Below, piece by piece: positions 1-8,557 of a DNA stretch of 64,000 nt (positions are counted from its first letter, which is position 1; each line of letters starts with the position of its first letter). The notes under the pieces are model-generated. The model did not search any database. It was not told the origin of the DNA and worked only from the letters and a program-made list of their open reading frames with translations. Location: NCBI GenBank assembly GCA_028278425.1, contig JANQEJ010000211.1:1-64000 (forward strand), written 5' to 3'. Source of the stretch: Planctomycetota bacterium (GTDB lineage Bacteria; Planctomycetota; UBA1135; GCA-002686595). The position numbers and the translations under genes were made by a program.

Positions 1-689
1 AGAAGCGCTGGCACGACGAGGACCGCCGCGAGACGCGCCGGCGCCTCGGCTTGTCCACGGAGTGGATCGAGAGCTTCCTGATCGTGAGCTTCGGCGGCGT
101 GCAGCCGCACAAGCGCGTCGACAAGGTCCTGGAGGCCGTCGCGGAAGCGCGCCGCGAGCGCGACGACGTGCGGCTCGTTCTCGCGGGCAAGAAGCACGCG
201 GAGGGTTTCGACCCCGAGGGCTACGCGCGCGAGCTCGGCATCGCCGACGCGACGCACTTCACCGGCTTCGTCGAGGAACGGGAGGGTTGGGACTGGATGC
301 ACGCCGGCGACGTCGGCGTCAACCTCCGCGGACCGACCTCGGGCGGGACGTCCGGCGGCATCTTCCAGTCGCTGGGGCAGGGTCGTCCCGTCCTCGCGAG
401 CAACGCGGGGGAGCAGCGCGAGCTTCCCGATTCGTGCACGGTGAAGGTGCCGGTCGGCGTCGCCGAGGTGGAAACGCTCGCGCAGAGGATCGTGGAGCTG
501 CGCGACGATCCGGCGCGGCTTGCCGAGCTGGAAGCCGGCGCGCGCCGCTTCGTCGAGGAGGAGTGCCACTGGAGCCACACGGCGGCGAAGTACGTCGAGT
601 ATCTCGACTCCTTCCCCGGGCCGCGGGCGACGCGCAAGGGGCTGTTGGCGCTCGGGATCGAGCGCCAGCGCCAGCGCGCCCAGGGCTAG
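1..689 (+). CDS. GT4-type glycosyltransferase, C-terminal part (cut by window edge)
   Basis: The reading frame is open from base 3 to a TAG at 687-689, so the gene begins before the window. The visible part is the C-terminal Rossmann half of a GT-B glycosyltransferase. It opens with a segment like the start of the second domain (LIVSFGGVQPHKRVDK), where GT4 enzymes carry a G-x-x-x-x-x-K strand-loop. A donor-binding region follows (SGGTSGGIFQSLGQGRPVLAS), in the place of the usual E-x7-E loop. The role is transfer of a sugar from a nucleotide donor to a glycan; donor and acceptor cannot be told. The stop overlaps the stop of the convergent neighbour on a shared CTAG. Family call is firm, exact function unknown. 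Confidence 0.8.
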   Translation, partial: KRWHDEDRRETRRRLGLSTEWIESFLIVSFGGVQPHKRVDKVLEAVAEARRERDDVRLVLAGKKHAEGFDPEGYARELGIADATHFTGFVEEREGWDWMHAGDVGVNLRGPTSGGTSGGIFQSLGQGRPVLASNAGEQRELPDSCTVKVPVGVAEVETLAQRIVELRDDPARLAELEAGARRFVEEECHWSHTAAKYVEYLDSFPGPRATRKGLLALGIERQRQRAQG

Positions 690-2041
690 TCGGACGTCTT
701 CTCTTCTTCGCGGAGCTCCGCGAGGAGTCGTTGCAGCTCCGTCTCGAAGGCCTCGCCCCAGTGGAAGCGTTCGGGGTCGAGCCCCTTGTAGATCGAGGGG
801 TCGAGCTGTGTGACCCAACGATCCGGCGTGGGCGACGCCGCGTCCTTCTTCCACTCGCGCTCGGGCGCGAAGAAGAACGCCGTGTCGAACACCGCGGCGG
901 GACCGTAGAGGTAGTCGAGCTTGAGTCCCTTCTCGAGGCCCTTGGGGTCGCCGCCATTCTTGCGGACGGCTTCGGCGAGCGCCGGCATGTCGATGTGCCC
1001 CGCGATCGCCTCGCCCAGACGCCGCTTCGGATCGTGGAACTGTCGGACGCGCGGGTCGTCGAAGATCGCCGCGGCCTTGCGCGCGCCGTCGGGGCCGTCG
1101 GTCGCGACGGTGTCGGTCCAGACGATGATCACGCGGAGCTCGTCCTTCGGGTAGGCGTCGATCAGCGCCTTCTCGACCCCACGGGCCGCGCGCAGGCAGT
1201 TCGCTCACGTCGGCGCGAAGAGGCAGAGCACGCGTGTGTGCCCGCGTTCCGCGTTGAAGTGCTCGCGCAGCGGCTGGAGGGACTCGACGAGCGTCGTCGG
1301 TGCCGTCACCTCTCTCGCCGCCGCTGGCGTGGGCGGCACGTACGGGACCGGCTCGACGAGGCGGTAGCCCTCGGGGATCCCGCTGACGAAGGTCTCCGGC
1401 GGATAGTCGTCGTCGCTTGCGATGAGCTCGAGCTTCTTGATCGTGAACCGGCGGTGCAGCGAGTCGCCCTCTCCGATCGGCCGCCTCGTCTCCCAGAGCC
1501 GCGGCAGGCCGTCGCGCGCCGAGAGGTACCACGTGTGGTCGGTCGGCCCGTCCGGCGTGCTCGCCACGACGACGCGGCACGGCTCGGCTCCCATCGATTC
1601 GTTGCCGCGCAGGGACGGCTTGCCCGCGGACGCGATCTTCGTCGGCTCCGCGGGGAAGAGCGTGAGCAGCTCGTAGGCGAGGCGGCTCGGCTCGCCGCCG
1701 ATCAAGGGCACGTCGCCGCGGGTGTAGGTGCGCGCCTTGTGGTCGACGAAGACGTACCGCTTCCCGTTTCGGACGAGCAGCACCCGGCGGCGGTCCTCGC
1801 CGCGCAGCTCGCGGATCTCCGCCTCGATCCGAAAGCGCTTTCCGAGGTCGTTCTCGTGGTCGCGCCAGAAGACGGTCCCGTCGACCGCCCAGGAGCGCCA
1901 CTCGAGGGCGTTGCTCTCGACGAACGAGGCGTCGTACCGCCCCCGCGCGGCCGCGGCGCGGGCGGCCGCGGACTGCTCGAGCACGGCGCGCGCGTCGTCT
2001 TGCGGCGCGAGGAGCAGAGCGAGGGCCAGAAGCAGAGCCAC
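686..2041 (-). CDS. Probable selenoprotein: exported LolA/DUF2092-like domain fused to thioredoxin-fold domain with U-x-x-C motif
   Basis: Two same-frame open stretches on the minus strand (2041-1208 and 1204-686) are separated by one TGA at 1207-1205. Read through as selenocysteine they give one 451-residue protein. The GTG start lies 4 bases after the mutS stop, suggesting coupling. Residues 1-12 form a short hydrophobic export signal. Residues about 15-230 look like a LolA/DUF2092-type beta-rich domain (conserved aromatic pairs such as RYVFVDHKARTY). The C-terminal part is thioredoxin-like: a hydrophobic strand VLCLFAPT, then U279-A-N-C282, a helix beginning LRAARGVEKAL, then a strand RVIIVWTDT. 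The UGA stands where redox Cys is expected. There is no other stop in the second part, whose protein character continues unbroken. Alternatives are a nonsense mutation or sequencing error. The domain names are by eye; the redox role is inferred. Confidence 0.8.
1174..1207 (-). promoter_or_regulatory. Candidate bacterial SECIS hairpin following the in-frame UGA
   Basis: Counting from the UGA at 1207-1205 on the minus strand, 16 bases are followed by a 6-bp stem (CGGCCC, 1188-1183; GGGUCG, 1179-1174, one G-U pair) closed by a GUG triloop (1182-1180). The apical loop therefore starts 22 bases after the UGA, with G as its first base. Bacterial SECIS elements lie directly downstream of the UGA, inside the coding sequence. 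They commonly carry a G in the first two loop positions at roughly this distance, so the geometry fits. The stem is short and the region is GC-rich, so a chance hairpin is possible. Confidence 0.5.
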
Positions 2042-2045
2042 GTCC

Positions 2046-4709
2046 CTACCCTAGCTGATCTTTGAGCTCCTTGAGCTTCACGAGCGCGTCGATCGGGGTC
2101 ATCCCGTTGACGTCGAGGCTTCTGAGCTCGCGCTCGATCCTGCTCTCCTCCGCGGCGAACAGGGCGAGCTGACCCTGGCGCGTCCCCTCCGCCGGCGCCG
2201 CGCCGGTGAGAATGCGATCGGCCAGGTCCTCCTCGTCCTGCTCGAGGTCGCGCAGGATGCTCTTCGCGCGGTCGATCACCTCCTGCGGCACGCCGGCGAG
2301 CCGCGCGACGTGAATGCCGTAGGAGCGGTCGGTGCCGCCTTCGACGATCTTGTGCAGGAAGACGATCTCGTCGCCCCACTCGCGCACGGCGACGTTCTGG
2401 TTGCAGATGCCGGTGTAGCGCGCGGAGAGATCGGTGAGCTGGTGGTAGTGCGTCGCGAAGAGCGTGCGAGCGCGGACGGTCTCGTGCACGTGCTCGACGA
2501 TCGCCCAGGCGAGCGCCAGGCCGTCGAAGGTGCTCGTGCCGCGCCCCACCTCGTCGAGGATGACGAGGGAGCGCTCGCTCGCGTTGTTCAGGATGTTCGC
2601 GATCTCGACCATCTCGACCATGAACGTGGACTCGCCGCGGCTGATGTCGTCGCCCGAACCGACGCGGGTGAAGATGCGGTCGACCGCGCCGATGCGCGCC
2701 TCGGCGGCGGGGACGAAGGAGCCGATCTGCGCGAGCAGCACGATCAACGCGACCTGGCGGATGTAGGTCGACTTGCCCGCCATGTTGGGTCCGGTCAGGA
2801 TCGTGATCCGGCGCGCGTCGCTGTCGATGCGCGTGTCGTTCGGGACGAAGGCCTCGCAGGCGGGGGAGCGCTCGATCACCGGGTGGCGGCCCTGGCCGAT
2901 CTCGATCGCGTCGCCGCGGTCGATCACCGGTTGAGCGAAGCGGTGCTCGGCGGCGATCTGCGCGAGGCCCGCGAGCGCGTCGACCTGCGCCAGGGCGTGC
3001 GCGGTGTCGAGGATGCGGCCGACCTCCGCTCCGACGGCGTCGCGCAGCTCGGTGAAGACGCGGTATTCCAGGTCGCGTGAGAGCTCTTCCGACTTCAAGA
3101 CCTTGGTCTCGAACTCCTTGAGCTCCGGCGTGATGTAGCGCTCGGCGGTCTTGATCGTCTGCTTGCGGATGTAGTGCTCGGGCACGCGCTCGACCTGACC
3201 GCGCGGCACCTCGATGTAGTAGCCGAACACGCTGTTGAAGCCGATCTTCAAGCCCGGCAGTGAGCTGCGCGCGCTCTCCTCCGCCTGGAAGCGCGCCATC
3301 CAGGACTTCGCGTCGCCCGCGATCTGACGCAGCTCGTCCAGCTCGGCGGAGAAGCCGTCGCGGACCAGACCGCCCTCGCGGATCGTCAGCGGAGGCTCGT
3401 CGACGAGCGTCTCGCGGATGCGCGTGGCGACGTCTTCGAGCGGATCGAGGCCGTCGTGCAAGCGTCCGAGGACACCCGAGTAGGCGCCCTCGAGCTTCGC
3501 GCGGAGCGGAGGGACCAGCTCGAGCGAGTTCTGGAGCGCGACGAGATCGCGCCCGTTCGCGCGGCCGGTGGAGACCTTCGACACCAGGCGCTCGACGTCG
3601 AGCACCCGGTCGAGGAGCTCGCGCACCTCCTCGCGGAGAAACGGCGCCTCGACGAGCTCCGCGACGCCCTGCTGGCGGTCGAGGATCGCCTCGACGTCGC
3701 GCAGCGGGGTGAGGAGCCACTCCCGCAGGAGCCGCGAGCCCATCGGGGTCAGCGTGGCGTCGATCGTGTCGAGCACCGTGCCCTCGCGCCGGTTCTCGCG
3801 CTGCGTCGCCACGAGCTCGAGGCACGAACGCGTGGCGCGGTCGAGCACGAGGTGCTCGTCGGCGTCGACGAGCTGGATGCGGCGGATGTGCTCGCAGGCG
3901 GTGTTCTGCGTCTCCTCGACGTATTCGATCAACGCTCCGGCCGCGGGAACGACCGGCGAGTCGTCCGCCAGCCCGAAGCCCTCGAGGCTCTGCACCTTAA
4001 AGTGGCGCAGGAGCAGGTGGCGGGCGGTGTCGCGCTCGAAGCGCCATTCCTCGCGCCGCGTGAGCTTCGCGCCGAGCTCCTCGCGCAGGCTTGCGGCGAG
4101 GGCGTCGAAGCGGTCGTCCGGCGCATCGGGCGCCAGCACCTCGGCCGGCGCGAGACGCGAGAGCTCGTCGGCCAGCGCGTTCGGCTCGAGCTCGACGGCG
4201 TGCAGACGGCCGGTCGAGAGATCCACCCAGACGAGACCGCAACGCCCGCCGCCGATCCAAGCGCTCGCGAGGAAGTTCGGCTGCCGGGCGTCGAGCGCGT
4301 TCTCCTCCGTCAGCGTTCCCGGCGTGACGACGCGCACGATGCCGCGGTCGACGATGCCCTTGGCGTCGCGCGGATCCTGAAGCTGCTCGCAGATCGCCAC
4401 CGTGTGGCCCTTCTTCACGAGCTTGATCAGGTAGGACTCGGCGGCCTTCACCGGCACGCCCGCCATCGCGATCGCCTCGTCGCCCTTGGACTTGGAGCGC
4501 GACGTCAGCGTCAGGCCGAGCTCGCGTGACGCGACGACCGCGTCGTCGTGAAAGAGCTCGTAGAAGTCGCCCATCCGAAAGAAGAGCAGAGCGTCGGGTG
4601 CCTCCTTCTTCGCGCGCCAGAACTGCTCCATCATCGGCGTCTGCGAGCGCTTCTCGCCGCGTTTGCGGCTCGGCTGCGTGCCCGGGAGCATCCGCTGCGG
4701 ATCGGCCAT
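2046..4709 (-). CDS. mutS: DNA mismatch repair ATPase MutS
   Basis: A full-length MutS of 887 residues. It recognises base mismatches and small loops and recruits MutL. The N-terminal mismatch-recognition domain has the Phe-x-Glu element in GDFYELF. The Walker A loop GPNMAGKST is near residue 640 and the Walker B segment LVILDEVGRGTSTFDG follows. I chose the ATG at 4709 (MADPQRML) because the open frame upstream to 4871 is low-complexity Arg/Ser/Gly sequence unlike any MutS, and it would run into the divergent gene. The C-terminus ends in KLKELKDQLG, a typical MutS tail. The stop at 2048-2046 lies 4 bases before the GTG of the selenoprotein gene, so the two are probably one transcript. I see no odd residue in the catalytic motifs. 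Confidence 0.97.
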   Translation of the reverse strand: MADPQRMLPGTQPSRKRGEKRSQTPMMEQFWRAKKEAPDALLFFRMGDFYELFHDDAVVASRELGLTLTSRSKSKGDEAIAMAGVPVKAAESYLIKLVKKGHTVAICEQLQDPRDAKGIVDRGIVRVVTPGTLTEENALDARQPNFLASAWIGGGRCGLVWVDLSTGRLHAVELEPNALADELSRLAPAEVLAPDAPDDRFDALAASLREELGAKLTRREEWRFERDTARHLLLRHFKVQSLEGFGLADDSPVVPAAGALIEYVEETQNTACEHIRRIQLVDADEHLVLDRATRSCLELVATQRENRREGTVLDTIDATLTPMGSRLLREWLLTPLRDVEAILDRQQGVAELVEAPFLREEVRELLDRVLDVERLVSKVSTGRANGRDLVALQNSLELVPPLRAKLEGAYSGVLGRLHDGLDPLEDVATRIRETLVDEPPLTIREGGLVRDGFSAELDELRQIAGDAKSWMARFQAEESARSSLPGLKIGFNSVFGYYIEVPRGQVERVPEHYIRKQTIKTAERYITPELKEFETKVLKSEELSRDLEYRVFTELRDAVGAEVGRILDTAHALAQVDALAGLAQIAAEHRFAQPVIDRGDAIEIGQGRHPVIERSPACEAFVPNDTRIDSDARRITILTGPNMAGKSTYIRQVALIVLLAQIGSFVPAAEARIGAVDRIFTRVGSGDDISRGESTFMVEMVEIANILNNASERSLVILDEVGRGTSTFDGLALAWAIVEHVHETVRARTLFATHYHQLTDLSARYTGICNQNVAVREWGDEIVFLHKIVEGGTDRSYGIHVARLAGVPQEVIDRAKSILRDLEQDEEDLADRILTGAAPAEGTRQGQLALFAAEESRIERELRSLDVNGMTPIDALVKLKELKDQLG

Positions 4710-4797
4710 GGGGCGGGAGTGTAGCAGGCGTCGGTGGTCCGGGAGTTGCGGATCGGGCGCCGTCCTTCGCGTTCCCGCGCTCCCCCGAATCGAACCC

Positions 4798-6108
4798 GTG
4801 CGCCTCGCCTCGCTCCCTCGCCGTCCCTCGCTCCTGCTACCGACCGCGCTCGCCTTCGTCGGTTGCGCCACCTATCCCGAGCGGACCTCCGAGGCGTTCG
4901 ATGCCTTCCAGAGAGGACACTTCGAGCACGCCGCCCTCGAGTACGCGGACCGCGACGTCACCGATTCCGCCTTCCTCTCGGGGGCGGAAGCCGGGGCGGT
5001 TGCGCTGGCCGCCGGCGACTGGGACGACGCGCTCGATCACCTGCACCGTGCCGCGGACGCGGTCGAAGACCTCGAACGCCGCGCGCTGGTGTCAGCGGCT
5101 TCCCTGGGCGAAGGGATGGCCTCGTGGGCGCTCAACGACACCGCCAAGCCCTATCGCGGGGAGGGTTTCGAGCGCGTGTACGTGCACTGCGGGCTGGCGC
5201 TCGCCTACCTCGCGAGCGGGCGGCTGGATGACGTCTGGGTCGAGGTCGCTCTTGCCAACAAGCTCCTGGAGGCGGAGGAGGAGCTCTACGAGAAGGAGTA
5301 CCGAGCGGGCGGATTCGGACACTTCTTGTCGGCGCTGGCCTACGAGATCCTGGGTCAGCCGGACGAGGCCTACGTCGACTACCGGCGCATGGTGGAGAAG
5401 GACGTCGGCACGCGGCTGGCCGGCCGGGCGCTGGTGAGGATCGCGAACGAGGAGGGCTGGCTCGACGAAGCGAGGGCGTGGGAGCAACGGTTCGGTCCGG
5501 ACACGGTTCGCCCTGCCGGCGCGGCCAACATCGTCGTCATCGCCGGGGTCGGATGTGGGCCGATCAAGGAGGAGGGCCGTTTGATCGTTCCGACTCCGGA
5601 CGGCGTGATCCCCTTTGCCGTACCGACCTACGCCAGGCGGCATCAGTGGGTCGACGGGATGCGGCTAAGGCTCGCGAGCGGCGAAACGGTCCGGACCGAC
5701 GTGCTCGAGGACGTTTCCGACGTGGCCGAGCAGAACCTCGCCGACCGTCTCGCGTGGATGGCGGCCAAGTCGGCGGCGCGCGGACTGCTGAAGCGCGAGC
5801 TTACGCAGAAGTTGGAGGCGGAGCTCGGCCTCGGCGGCCGAGCTCTCGGCGAGGTCTTCGCGATCGCCTCCGAGCGTGCCGACCTTCGCGGATGGCAGAC
5901 GCTGCCGGATACCTGGCAGGCCTGCCGCATGTTCGTCCCGCCCGGAGCGCACCGGCTCACGCTCGAGGCCGTGGGAGGTGCACGCTCGCACCTCGGGACG
6001 TTTGCGCTGGAAGAGGGAGAGACGATGCTCATCCTCGCCCGTACCGTACAAGGACGGCTGTATGCCCACGCGATCGGCGGCCAGCCGCTCGGCGGTGCCG
6101 TCCTCTGA
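4798..6108 (+). CDS. COG3014-like lipoprotein, first gene of an LpoB operon
   Basis: A 436-residue lipoprotein if started at the GTG at 4798. That start gives a basic n-region (RLASLPRR), a hydrophobic stretch and the lipobox AFVGC, so the protein should be lipidated and face the periplasm. Residues about 35-220 look like helical TPR-type repeats (LAYLASGRLDDV, LSALAYEILGQPDEAYVDY). The C-terminal half has a conserved strand and loop (NIVVIAGVGCGPIKEEGRL) and an AVPTY segment like the COG3014 family. YcfL-like and LpoB genes follow at short spacing; this triad is seen together in other Gram-negatives and is linked to activation of class A penicillin-binding proteins. Its precise role is not known to me. 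No strong ribosome site precedes the GTG, so the start is a choice. Confidence 0.75.
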   Translation: MRLASLPRRPSLLLPTALAFVGCATYPERTSEAFDAFQRGHFEHAALEYADRDVTDSAFLSGAEAGAVALAAGDWDDALDHLHRAADAVEDLERRALVSAASLGEGMASWALNDTAKPYRGEGFERVYVHCGLALAYLASGRLDDVWVEVALANKLLEAEEELYEKEYRAGGFGHFLSALAYEILGQPDEAYVDYRRMVEKDVGTRLAGRALVRIANEEGWLDEARAWEQRFGPDTVRPAGAANIVVIAGVGCGPIKEEGRLIVPTPDGVIPFAVPTYARRHQWVDGMRLRLASGETVRTDVLEDVSDVAEQNLADRLAWMAAKSAARGLLKRELTQKLEAELGLGGRALGEVFAIASERADLRGWQTLPDTWQACRMFVPPGAHRLTLEAVGGARSHLGTFALEEGETMLILARTVQGRLYAHAIGGQPLGGAVL

Positions 6109-6123
6109 AGCGAGAATCGAACC

Positions 6124-6549
6124 ATGGGGAACACGAAGTTACAGAGCTCACTGATCCTGCTCGCCGCGCTGGCCGCCGCCGCGTGCGCAAGCCGGAAGGT
6201 GGATACCGAGAACACCTATCGATCGGGCGGCGAGGCGACCGTCTTGGAGGAGGAGATCGGGAGCTCGCTCTTGGAACGCCAGCTCGAGATCCGGGCACCG
6301 CTTCACAAGCGGGACGACGCGGGCTTCCTCTCCTGCCAGTTCGAGTTGCACAACAAGCAGAAGAGCCAGATCGAGATGGAGTGGACCGTCTCCTGGTTCG
6401 ACGAAAGCGGCATGAAGATCGATACGAACGAGCATTGGCGCCCGCAGGTGCTCGGCGGCATGGCATTCGAAACGCTCAAGATCGTCGCACCGACACCGGC
6501 GGCGGCACGCTGGAAGCTCAAGGTGCGGGAATCGAGCGCGATTCAGTAG
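6124..6549 (+). CDS. YcfL-like (DUF1425) lipoprotein
   Basis: A 141-residue lipoprotein. The N-terminus has a signal peptide ending in AAAACAS, a good lipobox with Cys near residue 21. The remainder resembles the DUF1425/YcfL fold: a core strand segment (LSCQFELHNKQKSQIEMEWTV), then the WFDESGMKID motif characteristic of the family, then HWRPQVLGG and an IVAPTPAAARWKL strand. It lies 15 bases after the COG3014-like gene and 26 bases before lpoB. The surrounding genes suggest an outer-membrane or periplasmic accessory of peptidoglycan synthesis. No enzymatic residues are visible. Confidence 0.8.
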   Translation: MGNTKLQSSLILLAALAAAACASRKVDTENTYRSGGEATVLEEEIGSSLLERQLEIRAPLHKRDDAGFLSCQFELHNKQKSQIEMEWTVSWFDESGMKIDTNEHWRPQVLGGMAFETLKIVAPTPAAARWKLKVRESSAIQ

Positions 6550-6575
6550 CTCGCGGGCAACAAAGGCAGACCTCA

Positions 6576-7208
6576 ATGGCAGTCATGAAGAAAGCTCTCG
6601 CAACGTTCCTCCTCCCCGTCCTGTTTCTCGGATGCAGCTCGATCGAATACGACGATCCCGGGCGCGTCGAAACGCTGACCATCGACTTCGGGTCGACGGA
6701 CCTGCAGACGCTGGCCGGCGAGATGGTCGACTCCCTCATCCGGTCGCCCGCCCTGAACTACATCGAGCATCCGGACGACCGCACGGATCGGCGGATCGTG
6801 ATGCTGATGGGCGGGATCTCGAACCGGACGACCGAGCACATCGATACGGCGGGCATTACCGACAAGATGCGGGTCAAGCTCCTCAACTCGGGCAAGTTCC
6901 GGTTCGTCGCCGGCGAGCTCGGCCAGGACGAGATCGAGGGCCAGGTCCGCTTCCAGCAGGGCTCGGGACGCGTGGATCCCGAGAAGGCGCGCGCGTTCGG
7001 AAAGCAGGTTGGCGCCGACACCGTGCTCTACGGCACGCTGCGCTCGATCGACAAGGAGAAGGGGCGCTCGCTCGAGGATCTCTACGACAAGGAGGACCTC
7101 TACTACCAGTTCGTCCTGAGCTGCGTGAACGTCGAGAGCGGAGAGATCCTCTGGAGCGACGAGGCGGAAATCCGCAAGACCGCCCGTACCGGCATCTTCG
7201 GGGGCTAG
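6576..7208 (+). CDS. lpoB: Penicillin-binding protein activator LpoB
   Basis: A 210-residue outer-membrane lipoprotein. Its signal peptide MAVMKKALATFLLPVLFLGC ends in the lipobox LFLGC. The body matches LpoB: an N-terminal segment binding the ATP-independent globular fold, with VMLMGGISNRTTEHIDT and a late AFGKQVGADTVLYGTLRSI strand-helix that is diagnostic of the family. LpoB in E. coli stretches through peptidoglycan to stimulate PBP1B. I chose the ATG at 6576; an in-frame ATG at 6585 is equally possible and gives a slightly shorter n-region. The TAG stop overlaps the stop of the convergent methyltransferase gene through a CTAG. Confidence 0.88.
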   Translation: MAVMKKALATFLLPVLFLGCSSIEYDDPGRVETLTIDFGSTDLQTLAGEMVDSLIRSPALNYIEHPDDRTDRRIVMLMGGISNRTTEHIDTAGITDKMRVKLLNSGKFRFVAGELGQDEIEGQVRFQQGSGRVDPEKARAFGKQVGADTVLYGTLRSIDKEKGRSLEDLYDKEDLYYQFVLSCVNVESGEILWSDEAEIRKTARTGIFGG

Positions 7209-8557
7209 TCGGGGATCGCCTCGGATTCCAGCCCGAAGGCGTCGAGCACGAGCGCCTCGATCGCTTCCACCGCGTCGCGGGCCGGGTGACGCCCGAGCGC
7301 GCGCACCCGCCTCGCAACGTCGTCGTGAAGGCGAGGCGCGTCCGCGCGCGCGGTGATCGGGAAGGGCTGCGTGCGCAGGTGTCCGACCTTCACTTGAGGA
7401 AAGGTCCGCTGGCGCGCATCACGGAAGGACTTCTGGTGCCACGCGCGCGCCGTGGGCGCGTTGAGGACGGCTACACAGAAGGCGGGGTCGAGGTCTCGCG
7501 GCGGACGGCAGGCGAGGAGACTGTTGCGAAAGTACCCCGGCCTCGTGTGCAGCGCCGCGATCGGTCGGTCCGCGGTCTGGCGCAGGAGGACGGCCACCGC
7601 GCGGAAGCGCTCGAGCGGGCCGATGCGGAAGCGCTGGTGCGGGCGAGCCACGTGGTCGGCGCGAAGCCCGAGGCGCGGGGAGGCGAGGACGTAGGCCCGC
7701 AGGTCCTTGCCTTCGCGCAGTCCCGGCAGGCCGCTCGAGTCCGCGCGCACGACGAGATCCGCCGCCGCGTTACCCGTGTGGACCCCCGGATCGCCGAAGC
7801 TCCGAGGGGGTAAACGCGGAAAACGACCAAGCTGGGCTAGGAGGCTCTCGGCGGCCGGATCGACGGGGGTCCAGGCCTCCGGTCCCGACGGAGCGCCGGC
7901 CCGAGGAGCGAGCTCGATCGAGATGGCCGGCTCGATCACCTCCGCGAAGGCGGACTCCCCGAGCTCGCGCAGGGGTGAGGCGAGCCGCGCGAGCTCCGTA
8001 ACGCGCGCCCGGAGCGGCCCGTAGCGCTCGAGATCGGCGACGGAGGCGGGGAGCAGGACGCTGGCGCCGCGGCCCGTGGTCGCGACGTGGGCGGCGATCC
8101 GCTCGAGAAAGGCCCCGTGCAGCGACGGCCATCCGGCGCCCGTCCTGCCCGTCCCGACACGAGGGCTCTGGCGGCCGGAGAAGCTCACCCAGGGCGGGTT
8201 GGCGACCACGGCGGCATCCGGCCAGCGCGTCTCCGGAGCCAGCGCATCGGCCAGCTTGACGCGGCGCGCGGCAGCCTCGCCGGCCGATCCGCCGATCGCC
8301 CTCCGCAGGCGCCGGCGGGCCGCTCTGGCCAGCTCGGGGACGACCTCGAGCCCGTGGAGGTGATCCCGGGCAAACGCCCGATCGCGCCCGGAGGCCTCCC
8401 ACGCGGCGATCAGGAGGTCCCCCGCCCCGCAGGCTGGATCCAGGAGGGGGACCCGGGCCTGCGCCCACCCCCGGCACAGCTCGCGGCCGAGCGCCGGGGG
8501 GGTCGGGACCACCCCGGGGAGTCTCAGCCGCGGGTTCGCGGGGCGCGCAGGGGTCAT
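7205..8557 (-). CDS. N6-adenine DNA methyltransferase, TaqI-like, orphan
   Basis: A 450-residue protein with the two signature motifs of a gamma-class N6-adenine methyltransferase. The S-adenosylmethionine site is LLDPACGAGDLLIAAWE near residue 45, and the catalytic NPPW is in VVANPPWVSF near residue 130. The C-terminal half (after about residue 260) resembles a TaqI-type target recognition region, including a segment with LREGKDLRAYVL and an RPGYFRNSLLACRP stretch. The ATG at 8557 has GGAG eight bases upstream, so I prefer it over earlier in-frame Met codons at 8581 and 8653. No restriction endonuclease is next to it, so it may be a solitary regulator-type or protective methylase. The specificity is unknown. 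Confidence 0.85.
   Translation of the reverse strand: MTPARPANPRLRLPGVVPTPPALGRELCRGWAQARVPLLDPACGAGDLLIAAWEASGRDRAFARDHLHGLEVVPELARAARRRLRRAIGGSAGEAAARRVKLADALAPETRWPDAAVVANPPWVSFSGRQSPRVGTGRTGAGWPSLHGAFLERIAAHVATTGRGASVLLPASVADLERYGPLRARVTELARLASPLRELGESAFAEVIEPAISIELAPRAGAPSGPEAWTPVDPAAESLLAQLGRFPRLPPRSFGDPGVHTGNAAADLVVRADSSGLPGLREGKDLRAYVLASPRLGLRADHVARPHQRFRIGPLERFRAVAVLLRQTADRPIAALHTRPGYFRNSLLACRPPRDLDPAFCVAVLNAPTARAWHQKSFRDARQRTFPQVKVGHLRTQPFPITARADAPRLHDDVARRVRALGRHPARDAVEAIEALVLDAFGLESEAIPD

Noticed and set aside
686-2041. Reading the two same-frame open stretches as a gene broken by a nonsense mutation, or as two separate genes
   Set aside because: The downstream part has no good start near its beginning, the protein fold is continuous across the UGA, and the UGA replaces a redox Cys. 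Selenocysteine explains this better, though it is unproven.
62-2065. Plus-strand open frame of 667 codons across the start of the window
   Set aside because: It overlaps the glycosyltransferase and the selenoprotein gene and consists of Arg/Ala/Gly/Pro-rich sequence without domains.
4783-4800. tRNA T-arm-like sequence (GGGTTCGATTC on the minus strand)
   Set aside because: The bases on either side do not form a T stem, and no D arm, anticodon arm or acceptor stem can be drawn around it.
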